Below, in pieces: positions 31,400-42,173 of a stretch of 64,000 bases of DNA. The position numbers and the translations under genes are program-made. Each line of letters opens with the position of its first letter. Within the stretch, counting starts at the first letter, position 1. Source of the DNA: Arthrinium phaeospermum (Eukaryota; Ascomycota; Sordariomycetes; Amphisphaeriales; Apiosporaceae); NCBI GenBank assembly GCA_006503535.1, contig QYRS01000011.1:62001-126000 (forward strand). Direction: 5' to 3'. Below the pieces are notes generated by a model. It did not search any database. It worked only from the letters and a program-made list of their open reading frames with translations, and was not told where the DNA came from.

Positions 31400-31663
31400 T
31401 CACATCAAGTCCTGCAGCATCTTCATCATGTCGTCCCCCAGATACCAGTACATGCTCCCGATGAGCACGACGAAGACGAAGATCCACTGCACCAGCATGG
31501 CCTGGTGCGTCTCGGCCTCCGAGTCGGTCACATCGACGTACCAGTCCTTGGGCTTGTCGTCGAGCGCATCCTTCTCCTCCTTGTAGTGCACGTGATTCTT
31601 GCTCTTGTTCTTGGGCAGCACCACTTGCGGCGCGGCCGTTTCTGTGGCTGTGCGGCGGTTCAT
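31400..31663 (-). CDS. Small single-helix (tail-anchored) membrane protein, 87 aa
   Basis: One exon; the start is the ATG of MNRRTATETAAPQVV, chosen because upstream in-frame residues are a low-complexity TPTPTPPHTHT from the GT-rich leader. Residues 1-57 are hydrophilic with a basic stretch (PKNKSKNHVHYKEEKD) then an acidic one; residues about 58-77 (MLVQWIFVFVVLIGSMYWYL) form one membrane helix, leaving a ten-residue lumenal tail, GDDMMKMLQDLM. That is tail-anchored topology, expected in the ER or mitochondrial outer membrane. The family is not recognised; small fungal proteins of this layout are usually annotated hypothetical. Coding bias (many GC-ending codons) and an intact frame support it. 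A (GT)n-rich leader lies directly upstream at 31671-31700. Confidence 0.62.
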   Translation of the reverse strand: MNRRTATETAAPQVVLPKNKSKNHVHYKEEKDALDDKPKDWYVDVTDSEAETHQAMLVQWIFVFVVLIGSMYWYLGDDMMKMLQDLM

Positions 31664-32716
31664 GATGAATGTGTGTGTGTGTGGGGGTGTAGGTGTAGGT
31701 GTGTAGAACTCGATGAAGGGTGTGGTTTTGTTTTGAGACACAACCAAGCGTCACTGAGTACTGCCGTCCACGCCAATTGGCTGTACTAGTGCTAATATAA
31801 ATGTTGATGCGACGGACACAGGGCAGAAATAAGGTGGGTCTCCGTGTAAGACGGTGGATGGGCTGGTGGGTGTTCTTTTTCGAGTGTGCGACGAAGAGAG
31901 GGTCAAGCTCGAACTGGATGAAGCAGTATGTTGACAACAAATGCACTGCTGAGCTGGGCGCTGCAGTGAGGTTTTGATTGCTTCCGCACCTGTCCAAATG
32001 CCTTGAAGATGGCCTCACCGATGCTCCTTTCCCGGATCGCTGGCAATTTCCAGGCCCGGTGTCGATGGGCCGATGTCAGCTGCTAACGGACTCAGCGTGG
32101 CACGATGGCCAACGCTCCCCCAAAAAGCTCCTAGTGCCGCTAAAGCTTGGAGCTTCAGGAACGCCCCACAAAATTTATGTCGGGTCGTATTCGTATCCGG
32201 CTCTCAACCTTCAACCCCGCCGCCAACAACCCAGCCGCTTGGGTCAGTCGGTGAGCCACCTCACCCATGCAGGAGGGAAAGGTCTTCTGGAACGATAGAG
32301 GGGGGATCAAGTGGGCGCCCGATTATCAGTTGCATCTGGCTAGATGAGGTGGTATTGTTTTCGTCTTGTGTGGGTGATCGTCTTCAACAGGGATCGGATG
32401 ATTGGGCTCGCATAACCGACTTTTGACTTTTAGCTGTGTAGCTAATATCTTGGTGCTACAGATGCGCAATGTTCAATATACCATTGACATGGCCATCATG
32501 ATGGTCGCTGAGATGTGGCTCAAAGGCGCATATTGCAGAGAGATTGGTTGTTCATGGGTATGTATTAGGCATTAATTTACGTATAAGGGGTATGTACATC
32601 TATGCGGAGAGGCTGAGCAGTCTCCTTGTCGTCTTATGTATGGTTCTTCTATGAGGCGCTATTCAAAGCAATGCAGCTCCGCTAAGCAGCGGTCATAAAA
32701 TCGTGATATCGAGAGC
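31664..32716. other. Intergenic region with GT-rich leader repeat
   Basis: Starts with a (GT)n plus GGTGTA-type simple repeat at 31671-31700 in the leader of the 87-aa gene. The remainder is promoter and the 3' flank of the sterol desaturase. Nothing else recognised. Confidence 0.55.
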
Positions 32717-33784
32717 TTATTCACTCTTCTTCTTCGGGATGGGGTTGCCCTTCTCGTCCACCAGGCCCTTGGCACGCATCACCTTGAGCGCATCGTGGAT
32801 GGGGTCCAGCTCGGGCTGGGGAGCTCGGTGGGAGTCGAAGTAGTTGTCGCACCAGGTGAAGTACTGCCCGTAGTTGACAGTAAAGTACATGTGGTGCAGG
32901 GTGTGGTGCGCCGGGCTGTTGATGAACTTCTCAGTCCAGTGGCCAGTAATCATGTCTCCGTCGTGAATGACAATCGTCCAGATCTGCACCACGATGAAGA
33001 GCACGAGGTACAGGTACTTCTGGATGGGGAAGATGAAGGGGAAAACACTGTGTTGCGCGTTAGTCGAGGACTGGGCTCGGAATCTTTGGCTGTAGAACTC
33101 ACTGGTACGGCAGAGACTGACAGAAGCCGTCCATGGGGTGGAAAGCCAGCGCGGCCCACGGAGTCGGGACTGTGATTCGGTTAGTTGCCGGTCATGCGAA
33201 GCCGCGCAGGGAGAGAGAACGCGTAGGCACTTACTGATCCACTTGTGGTGAGGCTTGTGCAGGAACTTGTAGACACTCGGGTGGTGCTCCAGGCGGTGAA
33301 TCCAGTAGATACCGACATCGTTGAAGATCATGTACGCGACGGTCGAGGCAAACAGCCAGCCGTAGCCGTATTCGTCAATGTTGGTGTACAGCCGACTGTG
33401 GCCGCGAACCTCGGCGAGGAAGATGGGCAGGGTCATGATATCGATGAACGGAATAGCCCATAGCGAAGAGATGATCTCTTGGCGGACCTGGTTCTTGAGG
33501 AAGCGAGGGTGGTATTCCAGACGGCGATCGTAGATGAGGTAGTAGGACAGGAAGCTACAGATGAAGTAGATGGCGGCGGCGCCCACGGCGGTAATGATGT
33601 ATATGGAGATCATCTGGCGGTAGATGTTGTCGCGCGCCCAGGCCGAGACGACGGGGAGGGCGGCATCGTGGAGCTCCGGGAACAGGCTGTCGGTCTGGTT
33701 GAGCGAGATGGGCGCCTGGGGCATGGCATAGGCCCAGGCCTTGTCCAGCACGAGGGGGTCGAGGATCTCGAGGATGGTGTCCAT
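32717..33784 (-). CDS. ERG3: Sterol C5(6)-desaturase
   Basis: Exons 33784..33235, 33169..33103 and 33047..32717 give 315 aa. The diiron fatty-acid-hydroxylase superfamily His motifs are intact: HRLEHH at 163-168, HKPHH at 176-180, and SPAHHTLHHMYF near the C-terminal third. The neighbouring PTPWAALAFHPMDGFCQSLPYH bridge (exon 2 and its junctions) is diagnostic of Erg3. Three to four membrane helices lie at about 65-90, 110-130, 140-160 and in exon 3. The enzyme introduces the C5-C6 double bond of ergosterol from episterol in the ER, using O2, cytochrome b5 and NADH. It is slightly shorter than yeast Erg3 because of a brief N terminus. Many fungi have two copies; whether another exists cannot be told here. 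The leader has a GCAGAC hexanucleotide repeat (33797-33836) that is out of the chosen reading frame. Confidence 0.93.
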   Translation of the reverse strand: MDTILEILDPLVLDKAWAYAMPQAPISLNQTDSLFPELHDAALPVVSAWARDNIYRQMISIYIITAVGAAAIYFICSFLSYYLIYDRRLEYHPRFLKNQVRQEIISSLWAIPFIDIMTLPIFLAEVRGHSRLYTNIDEYGYGWLFASTVAYMIFNDVGIYWIHRLEHHPSVYKFLHKPHHKWISKCLRVLSPCAASHDRQLTESQSRLRGPRWLSTPWTASVSLCRTSEFYSQRFRAQSSTNAQHSVFPFIFPIQKYLYLVLFIVVQIWTIVIHDGDMITGHWTEKFINSPAHHTLHHMYFTVNYGQYFTWCDNYFDSHRAPQPELDPIHDALKVMRAKGLVDEKGNPIPKKKSE

Positions 33785-33796
33785 GATGGCAGGATA

Positions 33797-33836
33797 CGCA
33801 GATGCAGACGCAGACGCAGACGCGGATGCAGATGCA
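33797..33836. repeat. GCAGAC-type hexanucleotide repeat in ERG3 leader
   Basis: Six to seven imperfect units (GCAGAC, GCGGAT, GCAGAT) start 12 bases upstream of the ERG3 start codon. The frame is open and would read Ser-Ala repeats if translation began upstream. Confidence 0.85.
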
Positions 33837-34356
33837 AGGTGTGCCTGTGTACCTGTGTATGCGCGCGCGCAGGAAGAAAACAGAGTTTGGGGGTTCCTGG
33901 CCCGAAGTTTTACACTTTCGCTGAAGTTTCGACAAGGTTGTGGTGAGGGAGGGATAGGGATCTGTTTTGGGCGCTGCAGGAAGGGAAGGGAAAAAAAAAC
34001 CACAAGAGAGGCGCGAACTATTAAATTAAGCTAAGGGGCTAGCCACCGAAAGTCAATTGGATCTTCAGCAACATGGACGGGAGGGAGGGGAATGGTATAT
34101 GCAAGAAAATAAGATTGTTCATCCAGAGAGTCCCATTGTGCTAGCGGATCTACCTTCCTCCGAGTTTCACGCATTGCAATCCAATTCAATCGACCTGTGA
34201 CAAAGTGGAATCGGCGACCAGCTGCTAGAGAGTCGCGGATAGCCGTGCTTTCCATATTCTGACCGCCGACCGAGCTTGAGGCCGAGATTGGACATTGGAG
34301 CTTGCAGAACTTGCATGCAGAGCTTTCCTCATCCATCCAGCACACCCTTCAATCCT

Positions 34357-34380
34357 TGTGTGTGTGTGTGTGCCTGTGTG
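34357..34380. repeat. (GT)n tract
   Basis: Imperfect GT run interrupted once by CC, in the gene-poor region. Confidence 0.85.
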
Positions 34381-36307
34381 TGCTGCGTATGCGTGTTCGC
34401 CATCTCGCGACTTGCCACAGCACCCCCAGCCGTCCGTCATCAATCAAATTGACCAGTCTCTGCCGGGCAACGAAATTGGCACAAACTCTCGCGCGATTGA
34501 CAAGTAAAAACAGATGTTAAACCCGATTCTTTCCAGAAACGTTCCATCTGCGGGCCAATCATCGTATGACTTGGGCGATCTGTCCCAAACCCCACCTTCT
34601 CCAACTAATCGCCATTGGGCCATGGCAAAGTCAATTCAGGGGGAAGCCGTCTTTTGATCGGCTAGAAGAGCAGGAAGCACTCTCGCACTGCAGAGTCAGG
34701 GCCAGGCTAGCCGGGGTCACAAGCCGGCAAGGGTCTTCTTCTCTCGGCGCTGCGCCATTTCTCGCCATTTCATTTGCGACAGCCTGCCAGCAACCCTGAC
34801 GTGCGCCCGCCGTCCACACTAGCCTGACAAGACTAGGGCGACTCGGTGTCGGATTGTGCGTTGCCGGATGGGCTGAGCCGATTCAATTGGCGAACCAACT
34901 CCCCCGTTACCGGGCTGGCAAATAAAACATTTCGAAAAAGTTGGGGGAATCTTTCGATTTTCCCAAATGAGACACAACTCCCTCCCACGAGCACCGACGA
35001 CCTCCGGCCAGTAGTCCGGCGTCCGTCAATCCTGCATACTTGGCTGCCCCCGTATTATCTTTATCTTGCTGCTTGCATGGTGATTGATAAGTGGCCTGGC
35101 ACTTGTCAATGTCGTTTTGCCCCAGCAGAGCCTCAGCAATTCATTAGTCGCATTGTCCAGGCAGATCCACAAGGGACGGAATGTGCGACAGCCAACCGCG
35201 ACCGCGCGACACTGTAGCCTTATTAAAAAGTCGAAAGTCTCCATGTACCATCTCGCCATCCCGCGCCCGCTACTGTCAACTGAAGCTGACTAAAGGCCAC
35301 ACCGTTGAATGTGCCTTTGGTCAAAATGGCACCGGCTTCCCTAGCAATGGCGAAGAACATTTGTGACCAGATCACGCTGGATCGATATTTGACCCTCTGA
35401 CGAGTGTCTCCCCTTGGGCCTCTTTTGAATTTTTGACGTTGATGTCGTGGGTAATGGGTTTAGAGAGCATATTTGGCTTGGAAGTGAGCCAAGCTGATGT
35501 ACCCGCTTCCATGAACACAGCGATGCGCCGGTGAGTTGTCAACAGGTGAGACATAACAGGGTAGATAGGAGATAGATAGATTGATCAGCTTGCATTCCCC
35601 CTCTACCCTCTCATCTTCGCATCTCAGCCCAGAGCTTCAATGGCATCCATCTGCAGCATAATTACGGAATATAGACTCGGCACTCGGTACAGACATGTGT
35701 CGTAACTTTGTCGATTCTCAACGCTAATCCAGGTTGAGCACCTGTAAATCCTACATAAGACATCGTTGGTATAAGCTTTGCAGCCCGAGCACGACCGTTC
35801 TTGGTCCAACAATGGGGCTGTCCCGATCCGATGGGTACCCCGGCTCGTATACCAACTCACCAACCAGTTGTCCCCGTTTTATACCTGGCCATATTAGAAA
35901 ACATGGTGTAGGCTGAGGGCTTCGCCTAATATCCTCGCTTAGACCACAACGCCAGATATTTCCAACAGGACAAGGGCCGACAGGAGTGTTGCTGATCAAG
36001 TCGCCTCCCCATGACTCCTTGGTAGAAGCTGTAGACTAGGTCCCGGTAATGCCATTGGGTGTTTCATGGCAAACCGAACCAGATCCAAGTGAAAACAACC
36101 CGATACGTGGTGGCCATACTTGGATGGTAACGGCCAGTAAAACAAAACCAAAAAGTTACCTTGTACAAGCCAGTCCCACGACCGATGTTGCAGTGCCTAC
36201 CTATAGATTTTATTGTTTGGGAGGAAACAAGGAGCAAAAAGACAAAAAACGAAAACAAACATACAACACCGAGGATTCCCAGGTCGTCACCGACCCTAGT
36301 ACTAATT

Positions 36308-36353
36308 CGGCTCTCTGCTGCTTATATATGGGAGAGCGGACGGGATCCCTAGT
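36308..36353. repeat. Dispersed repeat, copy A
   Basis: The core CTCTCTGCTGCTTATATATG followed by GGAGAGCGGACGGGATCC matches copy B at about 48388-48425 (CTCTCTGTTGCTTATATAAG, then GAAAAGCGGACGGGATTC), same orientation. Several differences are transitions. The TATA-plus-GCGGACGGG layout resembles an LTR promoter but no LTR ends were found. Confidence 0.5.
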
Positions 36354-36509
36354 ATTCAGCAGGATATGGTCGTATGTGGTGGTGATAGGCGATTTGGTCC
36401 CTTATATACAGCCAAATTCTGAAACAAGAAGAAACAAGGGCTTGGTGGTGCCTGGATAGGAAGTCCAGAACTTGTCCAATTGGCTCTAGCTCAGCCCGCC
36501 GATTGGTCC

Positions 36510-36516
36510 GGCTAAA
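36510..36516 (+). promoter_or_regulatory. Candidate XlnR/Xyr1 site (GGCTAAA)
   Basis: Exact GGCTAAA, the core recognised by the xylanolytic activator XlnR/Xyr1, about 640 bases upstream of the xylitol dehydrogenase ATG; an ATTGG (inverted CCAAT) sits five bases before it. A seven-base match may be chance. Confidence 0.35.
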
Positions 36517-37158
36517 GCAACCTCGCAACCAGGACGCTACCCGGTTAAATCGTCATCGAGCTCCCATGTAGTCGGCGGGGAAGCTCCCAAGTGGTGCGCG
36601 CCATCGCCTTTTCCTCTGATCGGCCCCGCGTTTTGGTGGTGCTGAGGCGTCGACGAGAGCTCCATCCTCACATCACAGCTCCATCGAATGAATTCATCGT
36701 GTGTCCAAACATCCGGTTAATCGAGCCCTTTTCTGCCCTTCTCCCACCAAGTGGCTGAGTGGTTCGTGATTCGTTCTCGCCTGCCCAATCCGTCTTTGTA
36801 TTGTCACGGTTGATCCAGCCTGCAGTGGATGCAGGGTCCCCGTTCGCTCCGTCTCATTGGGTCGGCAAAAGTGACATACTCAGAGCGGGAGTAGTCCAGG
36901 TCCTCTTGTCTTCTGATAACGTTGGTACTGTGGGCTGACTGTCGGACCTACTGACTTGTTGACTCCTGCTTTGATCTATATTTCCTCCAGGCCCTTCCCC
37001 AGTGCTGTAAAACTTCCCATCTGTACCAAATATTCACCTTAAACTTTCTTGTGCCAACTCCAATTCCTTCGACTACCCCTCCATCACCGGCCCCAAACTT
37101 CGTCTTCGTCAAAATCAACACTCCAAATCTGTGTATAACAATACCTCCAAAGCACACC

Positions 37159-38306
37159 ATGGATCCCAAATCTGCAAGCGTAAGCTAGCTGCTATCCCCC
37201 TCCCTGCCTCCCCTTACGAAACCACATCTAAGCCTTTTGGGACCCTACAGAATCTGTCCTTCGTTCTCAACAAGCCGCATGACGTAACCTTCGCCGAGCG
37301 GTCGGTCCCCGAGACCAAGGACCCCAACGACGTCCTCGTCGCCATCAACTACACTGGTATCTGCGGCTCCGACGTGCATTACTGGGAGCACGGCGCCATC
37401 GGGCACTTCGTGGTCAAGGAGCCCATGGTGCTGGGCCACGAGTCGGCGGGCACCGTCGTCTCCGTCGGCAGCGCCGTCACCACCCTCAAGGCCGGCGACC
37501 GCGTCGCCCTCGAGCCCGGCTACCCCTGCCGCCGCTGCGGCCCCTGCCTCGGCGGCAAGTACAACCTGTGCCCCGACATGCGCTTCGCCGCCACGCCGCC
37601 CTACGACGGCACCCTGACCGGCTTCTGGGCCGCGCCCGCCGACTTCTGCTACAAGCTGCCCGACAACGTCTCGACGCAGGAGGGCGCCATGATCGAGCCG
37701 CTCGCCGTCGCCGTCCACATCGCGCGCCAGGCCGCCATCACCCCGGGCCAGTCCGTCGTCGTAATGGGCGCGGGCCCCGTGGGCCTGCTGTGCGCCGCCG
37801 TGGCCAAGGCCTTCGGCGCGACCAAGGTCTGCAGCGTCGACATTGTCGAGTCCAAGCTCGAGTTCGCCAAGAGCTTCGCCAGCACGCACACCTACGTGTC
37901 GCAGCGCATCGCGGCCGAGGACAACGCCCGCAACATCAAGGAGCTGATCGGGTGCCCCGGCGGCGCCGACGTGGTCATTGACGCCTCGGGCGCCGAGCCC
38001 TCGATCCAGGCGTCGCTGCACACGGTGCGCATGGGCGGCACCTACCTCCAGGGCGGCATGGGCAAGGCCGACATCACGTTCCCCATCATGGCCATGTGCC
38101 TCAAGGAGGTGACGTGCAAGGGCAGCTTCCGTTACGGCGCCGGCGACTACCGCCTGGCCGTGGACCTCGTGGCCGCCGGCCGGGTCGAGGTCAAGAAGCT
38201 CATCAGCGAGACCGTGCCGTTCAAGAAGGCCGAGGACGCGTTCAAGAAGGTGAAGGAGGGTCAAGTGATCAAGATTGTCATCGCTGGTCCCAATGAAAAG
38301 GTGTAA
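37159..38306 (+). CDS. xdhA: Xylitol dehydrogenase (D-xylulose reductase), MDR family
   Basis: Exon 1 (37159..37179, MDPKSAS) and exon 2 (37251..38306) give 358 aa; the intron has a GTAAGC donor and a CTACAG acceptor. The protein is a zinc alcohol dehydrogenase of the sorbitol/xylitol branch: catalytic zinc ligands Cys45, His70, Glu71 ([18 protein letters not shown]), structural zinc Cys100/103/106/114, and the Rossmann motif GAGPVG at 179-184. The blocks [34 protein letters not shown] and [20 protein letters not shown] are those of fungal NAD+-dependent xylitol dehydrogenase, converting xylitol to D-xylulose in the pentose catabolic pathway. Asp at the end of the Rossmann strand (SVDIVESKL) indicates NAD+. 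An alternative is L-arabinitol or sorbitol dehydrogenase; the substrate-loop residues fit XDH better. A GGCTAAA lies upstream. Confidence 0.93.
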
Positions 38307-38703
38307 AATTAAGATCTGAAGTAAATCGGGTCATGATGGAATGAATACCGCAATGATGTAACGAAATGAAGATAATTCCTAATTAAAAAATCAAGAACCT
38401 TGATGGCAGCCTGAAATGCGGCAACAATGAATGCCGATTGGAGATTGTGTAACGCAGAAAGCTTCTTATCAATTCAGCTGGAAGGTTACTCTCTGTTCGC
38501 CATTGTAACTGATGTAACGCATAAAGTCCATTATCAATGTGTGCTGATAAGCTGGCTCATGACTGCTCGACCGCTGCTGCGCATATTGCGATTTGACAAG
38601 ACTAACTCATGATGTGTCAATAGTCTACCTCCGTCCTCCACATCAATTCCATCGTGTCTTCAGTCTAGTGACACCGAAGCCGATGCAATTTTCCAATACT
38701 CTC
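38307..38703. other. Convergent intergenic region with a direct repeat
   Basis: 3' flanks of xdhA (+) and beta-mannosidase (-). A diverged direct repeat of about 25 bases, TGTAACGCA-n-AAAG-n-TTATCAAT, occurs at about 38448-38473 and 38513-38539. Confidence 0.55.
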
Positions 38704-41307
38704 TCACAGCATGCCCAAGTACCGCGTCGTAATAACCGTAGAACTCTTTGCACCCTTGACGCCAATTGTGACGGTCTCGCCTGGCACGACATCCACGAGG
38801 TTGTCATCGAACTTGACATCGTCATCCTCGCACTCCAGGGCGACGCCCTTGACAGGTACCTCTGCACTGACGGCCACACTTTGGCAGTCGTCGCTGAGCG
38901 CCGCGACGAGCTGTTGCGGCTTCTGCAAATGCAGATACTTTAGCGGCTCGGGCCAATTCACGTAGCGTGCACGCTGCTTGCCGTCTCCGTCGACGAGGTA
39001 GCTTGCAACGATGGTGCGCGCCTGGTTCGCCTTTGTGGGCGCCGGGACCTCGAACGCGGCGATCTCGGTGCTTCGGTTCAGCGGTAGGAGCTTGTCTTTG
39101 GCGACCGTCTCACAGGACGTCTGCTTTCCCGTCTCGACATCCCAGGCCTTGACGATACAGTCAACAGTTACGTCCTCGAGCATGAGGTTAGATCCCCAAA
39201 TCTCGATTTGCGTTTTCACGTCTATATCAACACGCGTATACTTGTCCTTTGGGTAGCGGTGCTCCCGTCGAGTCATGCCAACACTCAGCGGCGCCATCTC
39301 GCGCTTGACGGTATAGTAGGCGTGCTTTGGGCGGAGGTAGTAGTCACAGATCGCCCAGCTGGTCACGGGCCAGCAGTCGTTGATCTGCCAGACGAGCGCA
39401 CCCGCGCAGTATTCACGCCCGGGTCCTTTCCATTGGCGCTTCCAGAGCCGATATGCCGACGCAAGACATTCAGCCTGCATCAACTGCGTGCAATAAACAA
39501 ACTGCTCAAGTGGATCGGGCGCATATCGCATGTTCTCGACGAGGTACAACGCTATGCGACGTTCATGACCGTCGGCCTTGTTGTGAAAATCGATGGTGGA
39601 GGATTGCGGGTACCTGTCCGGGTCATTCTTGCCCTGCGGCAGAAAGGAGTCAATCGTCTTCACCGAGGGGAAAGCCTCCATACCGAACTCGGAGACGAAG
39701 CGCCCGACAAGTTTGTCGAAGTTTTGGTATTTCTCCTGCGTACCGTGCCAAACATTCCACTGATGAATATCGCCAATCGTAGGATCGTGGGTATCGACGC
39801 CTCCCCAGGGGCTGCCAGGATGGTAGTAGGTAGCCGGTATCATCTTCTTGCAGACGTCAGGGAGAATCTTTTCGTAGATGTACCGAGCAGGAAAGTCTGT
39901 CTTGAGCCAGCTTTCGGCATCATGATTGTCCTTGTCCCACGTGAGATTGACGCTCTCGGCGTACTGATAGTCCTCGTTGTTCCCAGCCCAAATGACAATT
40001 GAAGGGTGATGCCTGAGCATCCTCACGTTCTCCTCTGCCTCTCGCTCAATTGACTTGAGCATCTCCGGCCATGCTGGGTAGTTGCCGCAGCCGAACATGA
40101 AGTCCTGCCATACCAGAACCCCCAGTTCGTCACATGCATCGTAGAATGCTTGTTCTTCGTAGATGCCGCCGCCCCAAACGCGAATCATGAGTTGGTTACC
40201 ATCAGCTACTAGCTTGACCCAGTCGTGATATTTTTCTTTGCTGATGCGAGGAATGAAGTTGTCGGCTGGAATCCAGTCACTGCCGCCGCAGAAGATGGGG
40301 ATGTTGTTGATCTCAAAAAAGAACGATGTACCGGGTTGGTCTTTCAGTGGCCGTTGGACAAGTTGAGCTCTTCGGAGGCCGATCCTCTTCTCAAGAGAGT
40401 CAATGTTTTGTCCTTCATGGAGCAAGGTTGCCTTTACGGTATACAACGGCTGTTTTCCGTAACGGGCAGGATACCATAGCTCTGGATCGTTTATGAGGAA
40501 AGTAGCGTCCGTACCATCCACCTCCTGAGCAGCTACCGTGCGGCCATTGAGTTCGACGTCGAATCGAATTCGGCCGGCCTTGCCCTCAATTGATGTGTGC
40601 GCTGTAACTGTGGCAACCTTGAGAGACTCTTCCACTTTCACGTCTAGCCAGAGGTCCCAGAGCCTTGATGAGTACACCTCGAGATGCACAGGTCGCCAAG
40701 GTCCGCAGGTTAACAGAGCTGGGCCCCAGTCCCATCCCTTCGCCCGTCAACTAAGTCCAACACACACTCAAGGGGGGATGCAGCTTACCCAGTGGTATTG
40801 AGACTTCCTCACGGCCAGTCTGGAGTTGTCACCATTCCAACATCCCCATTTATGGTCGGGGTACTTCTCCACAAGCTTCCAACCTCTCAAGTAGGCACTG
40901 TCGAATGTGATGACGAGCTCATTGTCGCCTTCCTTGGCCAGAACGTCTGTGACATCCACTCGCTCGGGGATGAACATGTTCTCCGATGTCAGAACAGTCT
41001 TGCCGTTCAGGACCACGGTCGCGAAGGTATCGAGACCGCCAAAGGCCAGAACGACCTTTTTGGAGCTTGCAGATGCGACCCCATCTGGAGTTGCAAAGGT
41101 CGTCGTGTAGGCCCAGACAGACTCGCCGATCCATTGGACTTGCAGCTCATTTTTCCCAATGTAAGGATCCGGAATGAGCTCATGGTGAAGGAGGTCGAGA
41201 TGGACGTGGGTTGGGAATTGGGAAACCGGCAAGTACTTGGTGTTCTCCTTGTCAACTTGCTTGAACTCCCAGTTCTTGTCGATAGGGATAACAACGCGGG
41301 GCTCCAT
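38704..41307 (-). CDS. mndB: GH2 beta-mannosidase, intracellular (mndB type)
   Basis: Exons 41307..40789 and 40737..38704 give 850 aa; the intron (TGG|GTAAGC, acceptor CGAAG) splits the signature YHWGWDWGP, which is only complete after splicing. N-terminal jelly-roll (about 1-190), Ig-like domain (about 200-310), TIM barrel (about 310-600) and C-terminal beta domains follow in the GH2 order. The acid/base is Glu428 in IVIWAGNNED and the nucleophile Glu523 in VSEFGMEAFPS, both intact. No signal peptide: MEPRVVIPIDKNWEFKQ starts directly with the domain, which marks the mndB (cytosolic) rather than mndA (secreted) clade. It releases mannose from the non-reducing end of mannobiose and manno-oligomers taken up from mannan. 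Together with the pentose enzymes in the window it points to plant-wall sugar use, although the genes are not a tight cluster. Confidence 0.94.
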
Positions 41308-42173
41308 TCTGGTTGGTAGCGTGTCGCGCAGTAGGCGGGATGGATTGCGGGGTATGGTATGTGTCTGTTCTGATTTGGTCTAGTAGAGGACCCAAGAGCT
41401 CCAATCCAGAATTGGAGAGACAAGATACAAGTAATCCAGAGTGGCCAGTGGAATGAGAAGTTCGAATAGACTTGAGACTGTCTACTTTCACCTTATATGC
41501 CCAGGTGGATGAGGAGTAAATCTCACGATGTTCGGTCGAAAGGTGGTTGACTTTGCAGGGGTTGCGCGGCATGACAGACCCCGAACTCAGCGCTCAAGCA
41601 ACGGGCACTCGTTGTTAACCTACTGCAGTTACCCATTGGGAGTGGTGGGCCGGAGGTTGCATGCTGCTTTTGGCAGGCGCTCCCCCGAGTGGCATTTGGA
41701 GGTAACCTAAGTTCGTCAGTCGATTGCCCTACATTGCCCAGGTGCAATCGCAATAAATGCACATATTAATATTCGTAAAGAAATTTGCTGTAGCAAAACA
41801 ACACCTGGTACGAACCCGGCGATTACGACAGACAGCACTGCTCAAGTGTTGATGGAGGAACTCTCGTTCCGAGTCGGATCGTGGTTGGGGATCGTCTCCA
41901 CCATGATCAGATCTTACACGGAGCAAAGATCCCCGAAATGCATGTGAACACCAGTTCGGAAATCTCAGCATCCCCATTACCAATTCCTCGATGATTGATT
42001 GCAAGGGGAATATGTTGCTCATATCGCTGGCTAGATTGCCGACTACTTGGATCATGATCTAGAATCTACGCCGGACCGACCTAGCCCAGCGGCCTCACCA
42101 AAGACATTCCCACAATAAGTACGGCAGCCCCTGCCCAATCATCCCTCCGAATCTTTATATCCTCGATCACGCA
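41308..42173. other. Intergenic region
   Basis: Promoter of the beta-mannosidase gene and the flank of the HeLo-like remnant. Nothing else recognised. Confidence 0.55.

Larger units (their letters stand above)
33837..37158. other. Longest gene-poor region (3.3 kb)
   Basis: Divergent space between ERG3 (-) and xylitol dehydrogenase (+). A (GT)n tract lies at 34357-34380. A stretch at about 36308-36353 is similar to 48388-48425 (dispersed repeat). The last 650 bases are the likely xylitol dehydrogenase promoter, with GGCTAAA at 36510 and a GCGGGG at about 36575. No gene recognised; the open frames lack coding character. Confidence 0.5.

Noticed and set aside
36049..36459. 136-residue forward frame in the gene-poor region
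   Set aside because: No coding character and overlaps dispersed repeat copy A.
37245..38264. 339-residue reverse frame opposite xylitol dehydrogenase
   Set aside because: Low-complexity Gly/Ala/His/Asp product caused by GC-rich third positions of the real gene on the other strand.
39208..40002. 264-residue forward frame opposite beta-mannosidase
   Set aside because: Antisense shadow of a well-supported GH2 gene.
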